A stretch of DNA of 64,000 nt from SVEL01 sp017381055 (GTDB lineage: Bacteria > Bacillota > Clostridia > Lachnospirales > Lachnospiraceae), in contig JAXJYC010000029.1 of NCBI GenBank assembly GCA_036307185.1, positions 186,001 to 250,000 on the forward strand, in the 5' to 3' direction. A program made the position numbers and the translations under genes. Of this stretch, positions 19,198 to 27,353 are shown in pieces (the stretch's first letter is position 1; each line of letters begins with the position of its first letter). The notes beneath the pieces are model-generated. The model was not told where the DNA came from. It did no database searches and was given only the letters and a program-made list of their open reading frames with translations.

Positions 19198-20256
19198 CTA
19201 TCCTATGGATGACATAATACTTGTAAGTGGTAACATAACTGAAATAAGTATTCCGCCAATTATCATTGATAATATAGCTACAAGAGTTGGCTCAATATAA
19301 GAAAGAAGTCTTTCTATTGTCTCCTCTACCTCTTCTTCATATATCTTAGTCATCTTACCCATAACCGAATCTAACTGACCTGCCTTAAAGCCTACACTTA
19401 TCATTCTATTTTGCATTCCATCGAACATATTAATTGATTCTAATGCTTCTGGGAATGTTTTACCTTCTTTTAGGAGCTTGTCGCATTTTTCTATCTTTTC
19501 TCTTGCAACCTTATCTGTAACAATCCCTGGTGCAAGTTCCAATGCCTTCTCCAATGAATATCCACTTGAAATCATCATTGAAAGCACTGCTGAAAATCTG
19601 CTAGCAGACATCTTTTTACTAAGTCCCTTAAGTCCTGGTATCTTAAATGATACAGCCTTTATGATATGTCCATATCCCAAAACATTAATCAAATATACAA
19701 CCATAACTAATACCAATAAAACTGCTGTAATTACAAATGCGATATTACCAACCATTAAACCTGCATTCATTATTGACTGTCCACTCTTTGAAACCTGAAC
19801 ACCCATATTTGCAAATACCTTTTCAAATATAGGCATTATCTTTGTGACAAGAACAGCTATAACTGTAACCATCATAACAATTAAAAGAATTGGATATGAA
19901 ATTGCTGACTTTATAGACTTTTTAATTCTAGCTTCTCTCTCATAATACATACTTAAAGATACTAACACCTCGTCAAGAGTTCCTGTTTCCTCTCCAATAT
20001 GTATCATATTAACCATATATGTTGGAAAAAATCCCGCATTCTTTACTGCATTATATAGCATACCTGTCTCAACAACATCATCTGCTATTTTCTTCATAGC
20101 TGCCTTTGCCTTCTTGTCCTTGCAGCTTTCAACTAATGTCTCCATTCCATCATACAACGGTATACCCGCTTGCAACACAAGTGATATCTGACTACAAAAC
20201 GTTGCTATTTCATCTGCTGGTAGCATATGTCTACTGTTATACTCACTCTTTCCCAT
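19198..20256 (-). CDS. Type IV pilus / type II secretion inner-membrane platform protein (PilC/GspF)
   Basis: This 352-residue protein has two homologous T2SSF domains, each a cytoplasmic helical bundle followed by membrane helices. The signature features are FCSQISLVLQAGIPLYDG in the first repeat and FSAVLSMMISSGYSLEKALE in the second, with IGEETGTLDEVL and VGFKAGQLDSVM at matching positions. PilC/GspF is the platform on which the motor ATPase assembles pilins. It starts the pilus-like cluster, 13 bases after the transglutaminase-like lipoprotein gene. Confidence 0.92.
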   Translation of the reverse strand: MGKSEYNSRHMLPADEIATFCSQISLVLQAGIPLYDGMETLVESCKDKKAKAAMKKIADDVVETGMLYNAVKNAGFFPTYMVNMIHIGEETGTLDEVLVSLSMYYEREARIKKSIKSAISYPILLIVMMVTVIAVLVTKIMPIFEKVFANMGVQVSKSGQSIMNAGLMVGNIAFVITAVLLVLVMVVYLINVLGYGHIIKAVSFKIPGLKGLSKKMSASRFSAVLSMMISSGYSLEKALELAPGIVTDKVAREKIEKCDKLLKEGKTFPEALESINMFDGMQNRMISVGFKAGQLDSVMGKMTKIYEEEVEETIERLLSYIEPTLVAILSMIIGGILISVMLPLTSIMSSIG

Positions 20257-20268
20257 TATTTCTTCCTC

Positions 20269-21408
20269 CTAATACCTAAAGCTTTCTAGATAATTCTTTC
20301 CTTTTCCACCGCTAGCATCAAATGTAGTATCATAGAAATGCCACTCTCCATTATAATGCACCTGATTCCATGCGTGATACACATCTCCGTCAACTGTTAC
20401 ATATCCCTCTATTACTATGCATGGTATGCCTTGAGCTCTACACATAGTTGCAAATAATACTGAATAATCTCCACAAATACCACTCTTGTTTCTAAGACAT
20501 CTTTCAGAGTCCATATATCCTGCAGTAGCAGTTTGTGCAAATGCATAATCGTACTTTATATTCTTAACAATGTAATTATATATAGCTTTCACCTTATCTG
20601 CATCGTTAGTTAATCCATCACATATCTGATACGATAAATTAACTGCCGTTGAAGACTTCATATAATACACATATACATTCGGTATCTTATATGGCTGTCT
20701 TTCGTTGCTTATGCTTGGAGTAACTGTTATAGCATTCTTTTCTGCATACTTACCTGTAGATGGATTTTTCTGCATCACTCTAACACAATAGGTTACATTT
20801 CCCTTTGTAAGCGGTATCGCCACATAATTATTACTTATCTTTAATACATACTGGCCTACCAATGTACCTTTACTATCACCTAATCTAACTTGAACAACTG
20901 AATCTGCATTCACAGTTGCTTTTATCATTACATATCCACTATTAATATTGCCATAATCTATTATGTACCCATTCAGATCGCTAACTACCGTTCCATTAGC
21001 AGATGGCATCTCCAAATTAATAACATAATCCTTCGGCCTAGCGGTTGTTTCTTCCACCTTAGTTGTCTGCTGTTTTGTGGTTGGCACTGGCGTTGTAGTC
21101 GGTGCTGGCGTCGTTGTTGGTTCTGGCGTCGTTGTCGGCGCTGGCGTTGTAGTTTGCGCTGGTGTCGTCGTCTCCTCAGTCGTCTGTTCCGCTGTAGTCA
21201 CCGTTGGCTCTTCACTTGATTCAGAACCATTTTGATTTATTGTAGTTTCCTCTGTACTTGTATCATCATATATTAGTGCACTAAGATGCTCCTTGCCTTT
21301 ATCCGTTCCACAAGAAGTTAATGAGATAACTAACAAAACAATAGAAATCGGTGCAAACGCATATTTACACAAAAACATATTAAGTTTTTTCATTACACCT
21401 TTTTTCAT
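20269..21408 (-). CDS. Lipoprotein with Thr/Pro-rich linker and transglutaminase-like domain
   Basis: I start the gene at 21408, 7 bases after AAAGGA; the frame opens further upstream but without a ribosome site and across the promoter. The protein has a lipoprotein signal ending VISLTSCG, an acidic segment, and a linker of Thr/Pro repeats. After a beta domain comes a transglutaminase-like core with the catalytic Cys in NKSGICGDYSVLF, His in VYHAWNQV and Asp in HFYDTTFD. Such proteins cleave or cross-link peptides at the cell surface. It heads the pilus-like operon, after a sigma-A promoter at 21458-21486, and could act on the pilus or the envelope. Confidence 0.82.
   Translation of the reverse strand: MKKGVMKKLNMFLCKYAFAPISIVLLVISLTSCGTDKGKEHLSALIYDDTSTEETTINQNGSESSEEPTVTTAEQTTEETTTPAQTTTPAPTTTPEPTTTPAPTTTPVPTTKQQTTKVEETTARPKDYVINLEMPSANGTVVSDLNGYIIDYGNINSGYVMIKATVNADSVVQVRLGDSKGTLVGQYVLKISNNYVAIPLTKGNVTYCVRVMQKNPSTGKYAEKNAITVTPSISNERQPYKIPNVYVYYMKSSTAVNLSYQICDGLTNDADKVKAIYNYIVKNIKYDYAFAQTATAGYMDSERCLRNKSGICGDYSVLFATMCRAQGIPCIVIEGYVTVDGDVYHAWNQVHYNGEWHFYDTTFDASGGKGKNYLESFRY
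21073..21171 (-). repeat. Thr/Pro repeat-encoding tandem repeat
   Basis: About six imperfect copies of an 18-base unit encode TTTPAP-type hexapeptides (TTTPAQ, TTTPAP, TTTPEP, TTTPAP, TTTPVP). The stretch is richer in G+C than its surroundings. It forms a flexible, probably wall-spanning linker and may vary in copy number between strains. Confidence 0.75.
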
Positions 21409-21457
21409 AAAATTATCCTTTAATATCAATATATTATAACTATACATAGTTACTACA

Positions 21458-21486
21458 ATTTTACTATTTCTATATATATTTGTCAA
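21458..21486 (-). promoter_or_regulatory. Sigma-A promoter of the pilus-like operon
   Basis: The minus strand reads TTGACA, 17 bases, TAAAAT, some 50 bases upstream of the lipoprotein ATG at 21408. The -35 is perfect and the spacing ideal, suggesting constitutive, strong transcription of the lipoprotein-pilC-pseudopilin-pilT genes. Confidence 0.75.
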
Positions 21487-21582
21487 TTTTTCACACCATA
21501 AATTATATTCCTTATTTATCATTGTAACATTGGCAAGCTCTAATGCGTATTATGTATTGTAAAACTTATTTGGAGGCTCTTT

Positions 21583-21894
21583 ATGTGTGATGTAACAAAT
21601 TGTGGATGTGGCAACAACGGTGGTTTATTTGGAGGAAACAATTGCTTATTTTTGATTCTTATCCTTTTATTCTGCGGTGGTTCTAGCTGCTCCTCTGGTT
21701 GTGGAATGGGCGGTTTATTTGGCAGTAATAATGGTGGCGGTTGTTCTACTATTATTATTTTATTGCTTCTTTTCAGTTGTTGTGGTAACGGTTCATCATT
21801 GTTTGGTGGCAGCTGTGGTTGTTCAAGCGATTGTGGCTGTAGCTCTTGCGATTGTGATAGAGATCGTTCATGCGGTTGCGGATGTAGCTGCTAA
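21583..21894 (+). CDS. Gly/Cys-rich small protein
   Basis: This 103-residue protein is made of Gly/Ser/Cys/Asn-rich stretches alternating with two short hydrophobic segments (about residues 21-31 and 56-65), and a C-terminal tail of CGC/CSS/DCD units. About a quarter of the residues are Cys. A strong TTGGAGG ribosome site precedes the ATG, and a perfect terminator follows, so it is a real gene. I know no matching family with confidence; low-complexity Gly/Cys proteins occur in spore coats and as metal or disulfide-rich surface proteins. It is divergent from the pilus-like operon. Confidence 0.7.
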   Translation: MCDVTNCGCGNNGGLFGGNNCLFLILILLFCGGSSCSSGCGMGGLFGSNNGGGCSTIIILLLLFSCCGNGSSLFGGSCGCSSDCGCSSCDCDRDRSCGCGCSC

Positions 21895-21931
21895 TTATTT
21901 AATAAAACACCTTTAAACCAGATTAAAACTA

Positions 21932-21958
21932 AGAGAGTTCATATGAACTCTCTTTTTT
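21932..21958 (+). terminator. Terminator of the Gly/Cys-rich gene
   Basis: An AGAGAGTTCAT/ATGAACTCTCT perfect stem with almost no loop is followed by six T. Confidence 0.88.
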
Positions 21959-22018
21959 AACATAATTACCAATCTATATGCATATATTTACTTAAACTGA
22001 TGTATGATGGAAGACTAT

Positions 22019-22408
22019 ATGACTGATTTGCCTCCTATGACACAACTTGATTATATGGTGTCTACAAACGAAACATTAATGCTAAAGGCATTTCTCCCAT
22101 ATATCAATGCAGATTTTGCATCGTATCTTGCCATATACATAAAATACAGCGAATTAATGTCTACAATAAATCTATTTAAGGACAAAAAGAAAGTTTTTGG
22201 AAACAAAGATGGTTCCTTAGATTTTTCTGAAATCATTAAAGCCATGGCTCCTTATGTTCCTGAAAAAGAACGTGCCACATTTGAGACTCTAGGCAGTTTA
22301 AAGGATATAATGGAAACCTTTGAACAATATAAAGATTTATTTGATGTTAGTAATGCTGAAACATTATTTGAAACATTTTCAGGGAGGATGGATAATGGAA
22401 ACCAATAA
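22019..22408 (+). CDS. Hypothetical protein of 129 residues, first of a two-gene unit
   Basis: The frame opens at an ATG at 22004, but GGAAG lies 5 bases before the ATG at 22019, giving MTDLPPMTQLDYMVSTNETL. The protein is soluble, helical and acidic towards the C-terminus, with no motif I recognise. Its last 14 bases overlap the next gene, so the two are translationally coupled. Neither has a signal peptide or membrane span. Confidence 0.6.
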   Translation: MTDLPPMTQLDYMVSTNETLMLKAFLPYINADFASYLAIYIKYSELMSTINLFKDKKKVFGNKDGSLDFSEIIKAMAPYVPEKERATFETLGSLKDIMETFEQYKDLFDVSNAETLFETFSGRMDNGNQ

Positions 22409-22697
22409 CAAATATGATGAACTAAAAAACAACCCAGCTTTAAAAAACATAAGCAAAGAAAAACTAGATCTTTTACTTACTTATGTTACTCAAGCTGAAA
22501 AACTTAAGCAAAACGAAGTTATGCCTTATTTTCTATCTATAACAAAAAAGGCTAATGAACAAGGCATATCCTTTAATGATGATGAAACAGAAATAATACT
22601 TAATATTCTCAAAAAGCGAATGTCACCATCAGATATAAAAAAAATTGATATGATAAAGAACCTTACCCAAGTGATTTCCCGTTCTTCAAAAAAATAA
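22395..22697 (+). CDS. Hypothetical protein of 100 residues, second of a two-gene unit
   Basis: The start at 22395 (METNNKYDELKNNPALKN) follows an AGGGAGG site located inside the end of the preceding gene; the frame is open further upstream but without a ribosome site. The protein is entirely helical and charged, with the pattern L..I..EKLDLLLTYV and LKKRMSPSDIKKIDMI, suggestive of a small helical bundle or partner-binding protein. The family is unknown. A bidirectional terminator follows. Confidence 0.6.
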   Translation: METNNKYDELKNNPALKNISKEKLDLLLTYVTQAEKLKQNEVMPYFLSITKKANEQGISFNDDETEIILNILKKRMSPSDIKKIDMIKNLTQVISRSSKK

Positions 22698-22700
22698 GTA

Positions 22701-22740
22701 AAAAAAGAAATGCAGCAAATAATGCTGCATTTCTTTTTTA
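22701..22740. terminator. Bidirectional terminator between the small-gene pair and fabV
   Basis: The sequence AAAAAAGAAATGCAGCA, a 5-base loop and its complement form an almost perfect palindrome with A-run and T-run at the two ends, so it can stop transcription on both strands. It overlaps the fabV stop codon. Confidence 0.9.
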
Positions 22741-23898
22741 TATTTCTACATCCTTTGTATAATCAATATTATCATACTTAAATCCAAACATATGATAGAA
22801 ATCTTCCCAATATCCTTCTACATCGGCAACTTCTCTAATATTTTCTTCTGTCACCTTCTGCCAGATATCCATAACTTCCTTCTGAACATCCTCTCTAAGT
22901 TCCCAATCATCAAGACGAATCTTACCTGTCTCATCCACTACTGTTTCACCATTAAAAAGCTTTTCAGTATATAATCTACATGTCTGTTCGATACAACCCT
23001 CATGAATGTTTTTTTTCTTCATAACCTTATAGAGAATTGCAAAATATAATGGCACAACTGGAATCGCAGAACTAGCTTGTGTTACCAATGCTTTATTAAC
23101 TGAAACATAAGCCTGTATATTTTTATCCTTATGATTTTCATTAATCTTTAAAGAAGACTCATATAAATGTTTCTTTGCCATACCAATTGTTCCATTAAAA
23201 TATACTGGATATGTAAGCTCTGGACCAATATATGAGTATGCAACTGTAATAGCATTATCGCTAAGTACATCAGCTTCACTTAATGCATCTATCCAATCCA
23301 TCCAATCTTCTCCACCCATAACCTTTACTGTAGCCTCTGTCTCTTCTGGTGTCGCAACTGGAATAGAACCTTTAGTAATTGTATCGTTATCTACATTCCA
23401 TGACTTCTCAATAAAATCCGAACTTGTAGTCTTTAATACTGATTGATAAACAGTTCCATCTGCCATAGTTCTTCTTGGTGCAGCAAGTGAATATATAACC
23501 ATATCAACTTTGCCTAAATCATTCTTAATTGTTTTTATAGCTTCTTCCTTAATTTCTTTAGAGAATGCATCTCCATTAATTGTCTTAGCATAAAGACCAT
23601 CCTTTGCTGCAAATTCTTCAAAAGCCTTTGTATTATAATATCCTGGTGTAGCTGTACGCTTGCCATTAGATTCCTTTTCAAACATAATACCTAGAGTATC
23701 TGCTCCTCCTATATATGCTGCACTTATTCTTGATGCAAGACCATATCCTGTTGAGCTTCCGATAACAAGCACCTTTTTAGGGCATTCCTTCTTTTCCTGA
23801 GCCTTAGCGTATTCAATCTGTCTCTTAACACTTTCCTTACATCCTTCTGGATGGGCTGTAACACAGATAAACCCTCTTACCTTTGGTTCTACTACCAT
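22738..23898 (-). CDS. fabV: Trans-2-enoyl-CoA/ACP reductase, FabV/TER family
   Basis: FabV/TER reduces trans-2-enoyl thioesters with NAD(P)H, either as the last step of fatty-acid elongation or in crotonyl-CoA to butyryl-CoA reduction. The start MVVEPKVRGFICVTAHPEGC, the Rossmann segment VLVIGSSTGYGLASR, the IYSLAAPRRT segment and the catalytic Tyr-X8-Lys (in YFNGTIGMAKK) are all present. Length (386) is slightly below 400. It is a single-gene unit with an AGGAGG site, between terminators. The choice between lipid synthesis and fermentation cannot be made from the sequence. Confidence 0.9.
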   Translation of the reverse strand: MVVEPKVRGFICVTAHPEGCKESVKRQIEYAKAQEKKECPKKVLVIGSSTGYGLASRISAAYIGGADTLGIMFEKESNGKRTATPGYYNTKAFEEFAAKDGLYAKTINGDAFSKEIKEEAIKTIKNDLGKVDMVIYSLAAPRRTMADGTVYQSVLKTTSSDFIEKSWNVDNDTITKGSIPVATPEETEATVKVMGGEDWMDWIDALSEADVLSDNAITVAYSYIGPELTYPVYFNGTIGMAKKHLYESSLKINENHKDKNIQAYVSVNKALVTQASSAIPVVPLYFAILYKVMKKKNIHEGCIEQTCRLYTEKLFNGETVVDETGKIRLDDWELREDVQKEVMDIWQKVTEENIREVADVEGYWEDFYHMFGFKYDNIDYTKDVEI

Positions 23899-24021
23899 GG
23901 TTATTCCTCCTAGTAATATTAATAATTATTATTTGCAAAACAAATATTTTGAATATCAAAATATATACTAGCATATTATTTTTTGTAAAGCAACATATAA
24001 TTAAATTCTATTATATGTAGT

Positions 24022-24055
24022 TTAAAAAACCACCAGCACATAACTGGTGGTTTTA
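24022..24055 (-). terminator. Terminator at the end of the long def-mraY operon
   Basis: On the minus strand a perfect AACCACCAG/CTGGTGGTT stem with a 7-base loop is followed by six T, 15 bases past the mraY-like stop. It probably ends the long transcript that begins at def. Confidence 0.88.
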
Positions 24056-24070
24056 GTAATATTTCCAACT

Positions 24071-25036
24071 CTATCTTTGAATCAATACCATATAGACAAC
24101 TGCTATTGATACAACTATCTGTATTATAACAAATCTAAATACTGCTTGTGTATTTGACCATCCCTTAACCTTTCGTACATGATCATGAAGTGGTGTTCTT
24201 GTATTTTTTAATATATGAATCTTTAAAAATCTAAGTAATGCCACTTTTACAAGACCCAAGCCTCCGTCTAAAATAAGTACAATAGATGCCGGAATATATA
24301 AAACAGGACTTCCTGACTTAAGTGCTGCTATTGCAATAAATAGACCCATAGCTCTAGAACCAGCATCACCCATCATAAGCTTACTTGGTGTTGCATTAAA
24401 CCAAAGGTATCCCAAAATACATACAACAAAAAGTAAAATATTGTAACTAAAATCCGTTGCCACATTGATAAGTTCCATAACAACATACAATGTCATAAGT
24501 GTTGTTATTGTAAGTGTTCCTGATAATCCATCAACTCCATCTGCGCAATTAGTTACATTAATAGAAACCCATACTAAAATAACTGCAAGTATTCCATACA
24601 ATACAGGTGGAAGTGTGATTGTCATATCTAAAGAAATAAGCTTAATAGTTGTTCCGTTAAAATTAATAACAGTAATAGCAAGCATTACAGCAATAGCCAA
24701 ATCGAGAATACCTTTTTTATACTCTCCCCATGGTGCCTTTGAACAATCATCTAAAAATCCTGTAAGCATTGCTGCAAATACAAGTATCAAGTATATAATA
24801 TTTTCTGTTTCCACCTTACCAAACAAAATAGAAACGCCTATAAATACAACGATAAATACAAAACCTGCTCCTCTTGGCTTTCCTGCTGATAGTTTACCAT
24901 CATGAGCAAAATCTCTACCTTGATCTGTAGGTAACTTTGAATAGAATAGATTTATAAAAAGACAAGTAAATAAAAACGCTGCCATTATTCCCAAAAATGA
25001 TGTTACTTGAATATTATTTAATACATTATTAATCAT
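24071..25036 (-). CDS. mraY: Phospho-N-acetylmuramoyl-pentapeptide transferase (MraY family)
   Basis: MraY transfers phospho-MurNAc-pentapeptide to undecaprenyl phosphate, making lipid I. This 321-residue membrane protein has about ten spans and the family motifs GFLDDCSK (first Asp pair), NVTNCADGVDGLSG, MMGDAGSRAMG and PLHDHVRKVKGWSNTQAVFRF, the last close to MraY's HHH region, where one His reads Asp. The N-terminal loop deviates from canonical MraY. No other mur/dcw gene is near; uppP, whose product recycles the same lipid carrier, is 24 kb away. A related polyprenyl-phosphate transferase is possible. Confidence 0.8.
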   Translation of the reverse strand: MINNVLNNIQVTSFLGIMAAFLFTCLFINLFYSKLPTDQGRDFAHDGKLSAGKPRGAGFVFIVVFIGVSILFGKVETENIIYLILVFAAMLTGFLDDCSKAPWGEYKKGILDLAIAVMLAITVINFNGTTIKLISLDMTITLPPVLYGILAVILVWVSINVTNCADGVDGLSGTLTITTLMTLYVVMELINVATDFSYNILLFVVCILGYLWFNATPSKLMMGDAGSRAMGLFIAIAALKSGSPVLYIPASIVLILDGGLGLVKVALLRFLKIHILKNTRTPLHDHVRKVKGWSNTQAVFRFVIIQIVVSIAVVYMVLIQR

Positions 25037-25677
25037 TGGTTATTCTCCTGTTCTATTAATACATATTCTTTTTCTAATTCCTTAATGTTATAACCATTGT
25101 CAGTGGCTGCATTCATATCTATGTACACACCTACAATAACATTATCACCTTCTTTATATGAATCTAATTTATTTTTTATGAAGAAAATAACGTTATCTTT
25201 GACAAAATTAGAACACTCGCTATTATCTAACATAACAACACCTTCGTCAATATATATTTTAAAATCCTGAAACACATCAAAATCTGTTCCTGCCTTAAGG
25301 CCAGCCACCTTATATGTCATCTTATATTTATCAAATTCTATCCCTTTTTCCTTAAGAATCTTCTCATTTGTTATTTTAATAGTAAAGGAATCTTCATTTG
25401 AAAGATTATTTTGTCTATTAACCTCTAGTTCTATATGCTCTTTACTTAAATTAGTGTTATCACTTAACTTAAACATCTTAAGATACTCTTCATTGAATTC
25501 TATATTTACATAGCCCTCTCCCTGAGTACCATAGATATTCACAGTAAATGCTTTATCAAATATAATCTTATTATTCTCTTTATCATCCTTATCTATTAAT
25601 AAAAACACCCCAAAGGCTGCGGATATAATAACTACACAGACTATTAATAGTACAGGTATCTTATTAAACTTAACCAT
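25033..25677 (-). CDS. Membrane-anchored protein of unknown function
   Basis: The 214-residue protein has one N-terminal membrane anchor (~residues 6-26) and an extracytoplasmic beta-rich domain; the pattern resembles DUF4330-type proteins but I cannot confirm it. The start at 25677 follows AGGAGA by 7 bases; the frame is open to 25698 within the aroA end. It overlaps mraY by 4 bases (ATGA), so it is tightly coupled to it and may help MraY or the cell wall. Confidence 0.6.
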   Translation of the reverse strand: MVKFNKIPVLLIVCVVIISAAFGVFLLIDKDDKENNKIIFDKAFTVNIYGTQGEGYVNIEFNEEYLKMFKLSDNTNLSKEHIELEVNRQNNLSNEDSFTIKITNEKILKEKGIEFDKYKMTYKVAGLKAGTDFDVFQDFKIYIDEGVVMLDNSECSNFVKDNVIFFIKNKLDSYKEGDNVIVGVYIDMNAATDNGYNIKELEKEYVLIEQENNQ

Positions 25678-25691
25678 ATAGTTATCTCCTA

Positions 25692-26963
25692 TTAACATAA
25701 CCCTTCAATTATCTCAAAATAATTTTCAAATGTTTTCTTGCAACACATTGGATCTAATATTGTAAGACTTATATCTCCAAGTCCTGACATAGTAAATGAC
25801 ATAGCAACTCTATGATCCTCAAATGTTTCTATATCCGCACTATGAAAAGCTCCTGGATAAATAGTTATACTATCTTCTTTTTCATCAACGTTTATTCCCA
25901 TATTTCTTAAATTACTTGCAATAGCATTTAATCTATCACACTCTTGGCCACGAATATGAGCAATATTACTTATAGTTGTTGGTGCATCTGCAAATATAGC
26001 CACATTTGCAAGTGTTAATGCTTGATCTGAAAAATTATTCATATCAACATTTTCCAAACCTCTAAGCTTAGTAGGACCAACTACTTCAATTCCTTGCTTA
26101 GTATCAGATACCTTACAACCCATTTCCTCTAAAACATTAATAAATCTAATGTCGCCTTGAGTTGAATCAAAATGTACATTATTAACCAAAGCCTTACATC
26201 CATAAATAGCTGCTATTCCATAAAAATAACAAGCAGCAGAAACGTCTGGTTCTACTTGGTATTCCTTTATTGAGTATGGCTTTGGTTCAACGAAATAAAC
26301 ATGTCCATCAAAATCAATCTTACCACCAAATTCTTCAACCATATTTCTAGTAATATCAATATAAGAACCTGTCTTCTTTTCACTAGTTATCTCTACTTCT
26401 AATCCTTCTTTGCACATACAACCTATCATCATAAGTGCACTTAAAAACTGAGTACTCTTAGAAATATCTAAAGATACTCTCGCTTTATTTGTAGCTTTGC
26501 AACCTTTTATCTTAACTGGAAGGGCATTTTCCTCTTCTAAGAAAACAATCTCACTTCCCATAGACTTCAACACATCAAAAAGTGGTTTCATGGGCCTCTT
26601 TTTCATCTGTTCTGAAGCATTGATGACATATTCACCTTCTGATAAGCCAAGCATAGCAGTCAAAAATCTAGCTGCAGTTCCTGCACTGCCTACATAGATT
26701 GTTCCATTCTTTTTAGGAATCTCTCCACCTTGCCCTACTACTCTTACCGATTTATTTTTCTCGTCTATATTGAGTTCAAAACCTAAATCCTCTAAAGCTT
26801 TAAGAAAATGTCTTGAATCATCACTAAAGAGAACTCCTTTAATGAAACACTCTCCTTCAGATAAAGCAGCCATTAACAAGGCTCTATTTGTAATACTCTT
26901 AGAACCTGGTACTGTCACTTTAATATCTTTAGTTTTTAAGGGTTTTATGTCATACTTTTCCAT
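25692..26963 (-). CDS. aroA: 3-phosphoshikimate 1-carboxyvinyltransferase (EPSP synthase)
   Basis: AroA makes 5-enolpyruvylshikimate-3-phosphate from shikimate-3-phosphate and PEP in the chorismate pathway. The 423-residue protein shows VPGSKSITNRALLMAAL (phosphate binding), GSAGTAARFLTAML, where the usual NAGT reads SAGT, as seen in the class II, glyphosate-tolerant-type family, and the C-terminal catalytic DHRVAMSF. No other aro gene lies in the window; it sits between a PilZ gene and the membrane-anchored protein. Confidence 0.93.
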   Translation of the reverse strand: MEKYDIKPLKTKDIKVTVPGSKSITNRALLMAALSEGECFIKGVLFSDDSRHFLKALEDLGFELNIDEKNKSVRVVGQGGEIPKKNGTIYVGSAGTAARFLTAMLGLSEGEYVINASEQMKKRPMKPLFDVLKSMGSEIVFLEEENALPVKIKGCKATNKARVSLDISKSTQFLSALMMIGCMCKEGLEVEITSEKKTGSYIDITRNMVEEFGGKIDFDGHVYFVEPKPYSIKEYQVEPDVSAACYFYGIAAIYGCKALVNNVHFDSTQGDIRFINVLEEMGCKVSDTKQGIEVVGPTKLRGLENVDMNNFSDQALTLANVAIFADAPTTISNIAHIRGQECDRLNAIASNLRNMGINVDEKEDSITIYPGAFHSADIETFEDHRVAMSFTMSGLGDISLTILDPMCCKKTFENYFEIIEGLC

Positions 26964-26965
26964 TG

Positions 26966-27325
26966 TTAGTTTTCCTCTATACTTTGTAACGCTTCATAAA
27001 TTTGAATTTCTAATTCCTGTGATGGCTTCATACCGATAAATCTGCATCCATAAAGAATATCACCATTACCAATACTTTCCATACGAACAACCTCTATTAC
27101 TGAGTTAAATGTTGTCTTTGTCCAAAGCACTAGCTCTAAATCGTAATATGTATTTAATTTAAGCTCTTGTGTACTCTTAAATGCCACACCACTTGTAGAT
27201 ACGTTTAATACATTAACCGTAAACTCTTCGTGTGATAAACCTTCAGTATCTCTCATTGTTTGGATGCTATTAAGCTTTAAAACCGCATCCATCTTCATAC
27301 GTGTTGCTCTTCTTTTTTCACTCAT
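26966..27325 (-). CDS. PilZ-domain protein (probable cyclic di-GMP receptor)
   Basis: This 119-residue single-domain protein has RRATRM (the RxxxR arm) at residues 5-10 and NVSTSGVAF (the (D/N)xSxxG motif) near residue 46, which together bind cyclic di-GMP. It is a small stand-alone receptor that may act on motility or surface functions. It lies 2 bases before aroA within the long operon. GGAGG lies upstream. Together with the pilus-like genes, it suggests cyclic di-GMP control of surface behaviour, but no direct link is visible. Confidence 0.85.
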   Translation of the reverse strand: MSEKRRATRMKMDAVLKLNSIQTMRDTEGLSHEEFTVNVLNVSTSGVAFKSTQELKLNTYYDLELVLWTKTTFNSVIEVVRMESIGNGDILYGCRFIGMKPSQELEIQIYEALQSIEEN

Positions 27326-27353
27326 TGTAAAAACACCTCCATAATTTTATCTA

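Noticed and set aside
21677..21916. Second plus-strand frame overlapping the Gly/Cys-rich gene
   Set aside because: It is an alternate frame of the repetitive sequence (Val/Ala-rich), without its own ribosome site.
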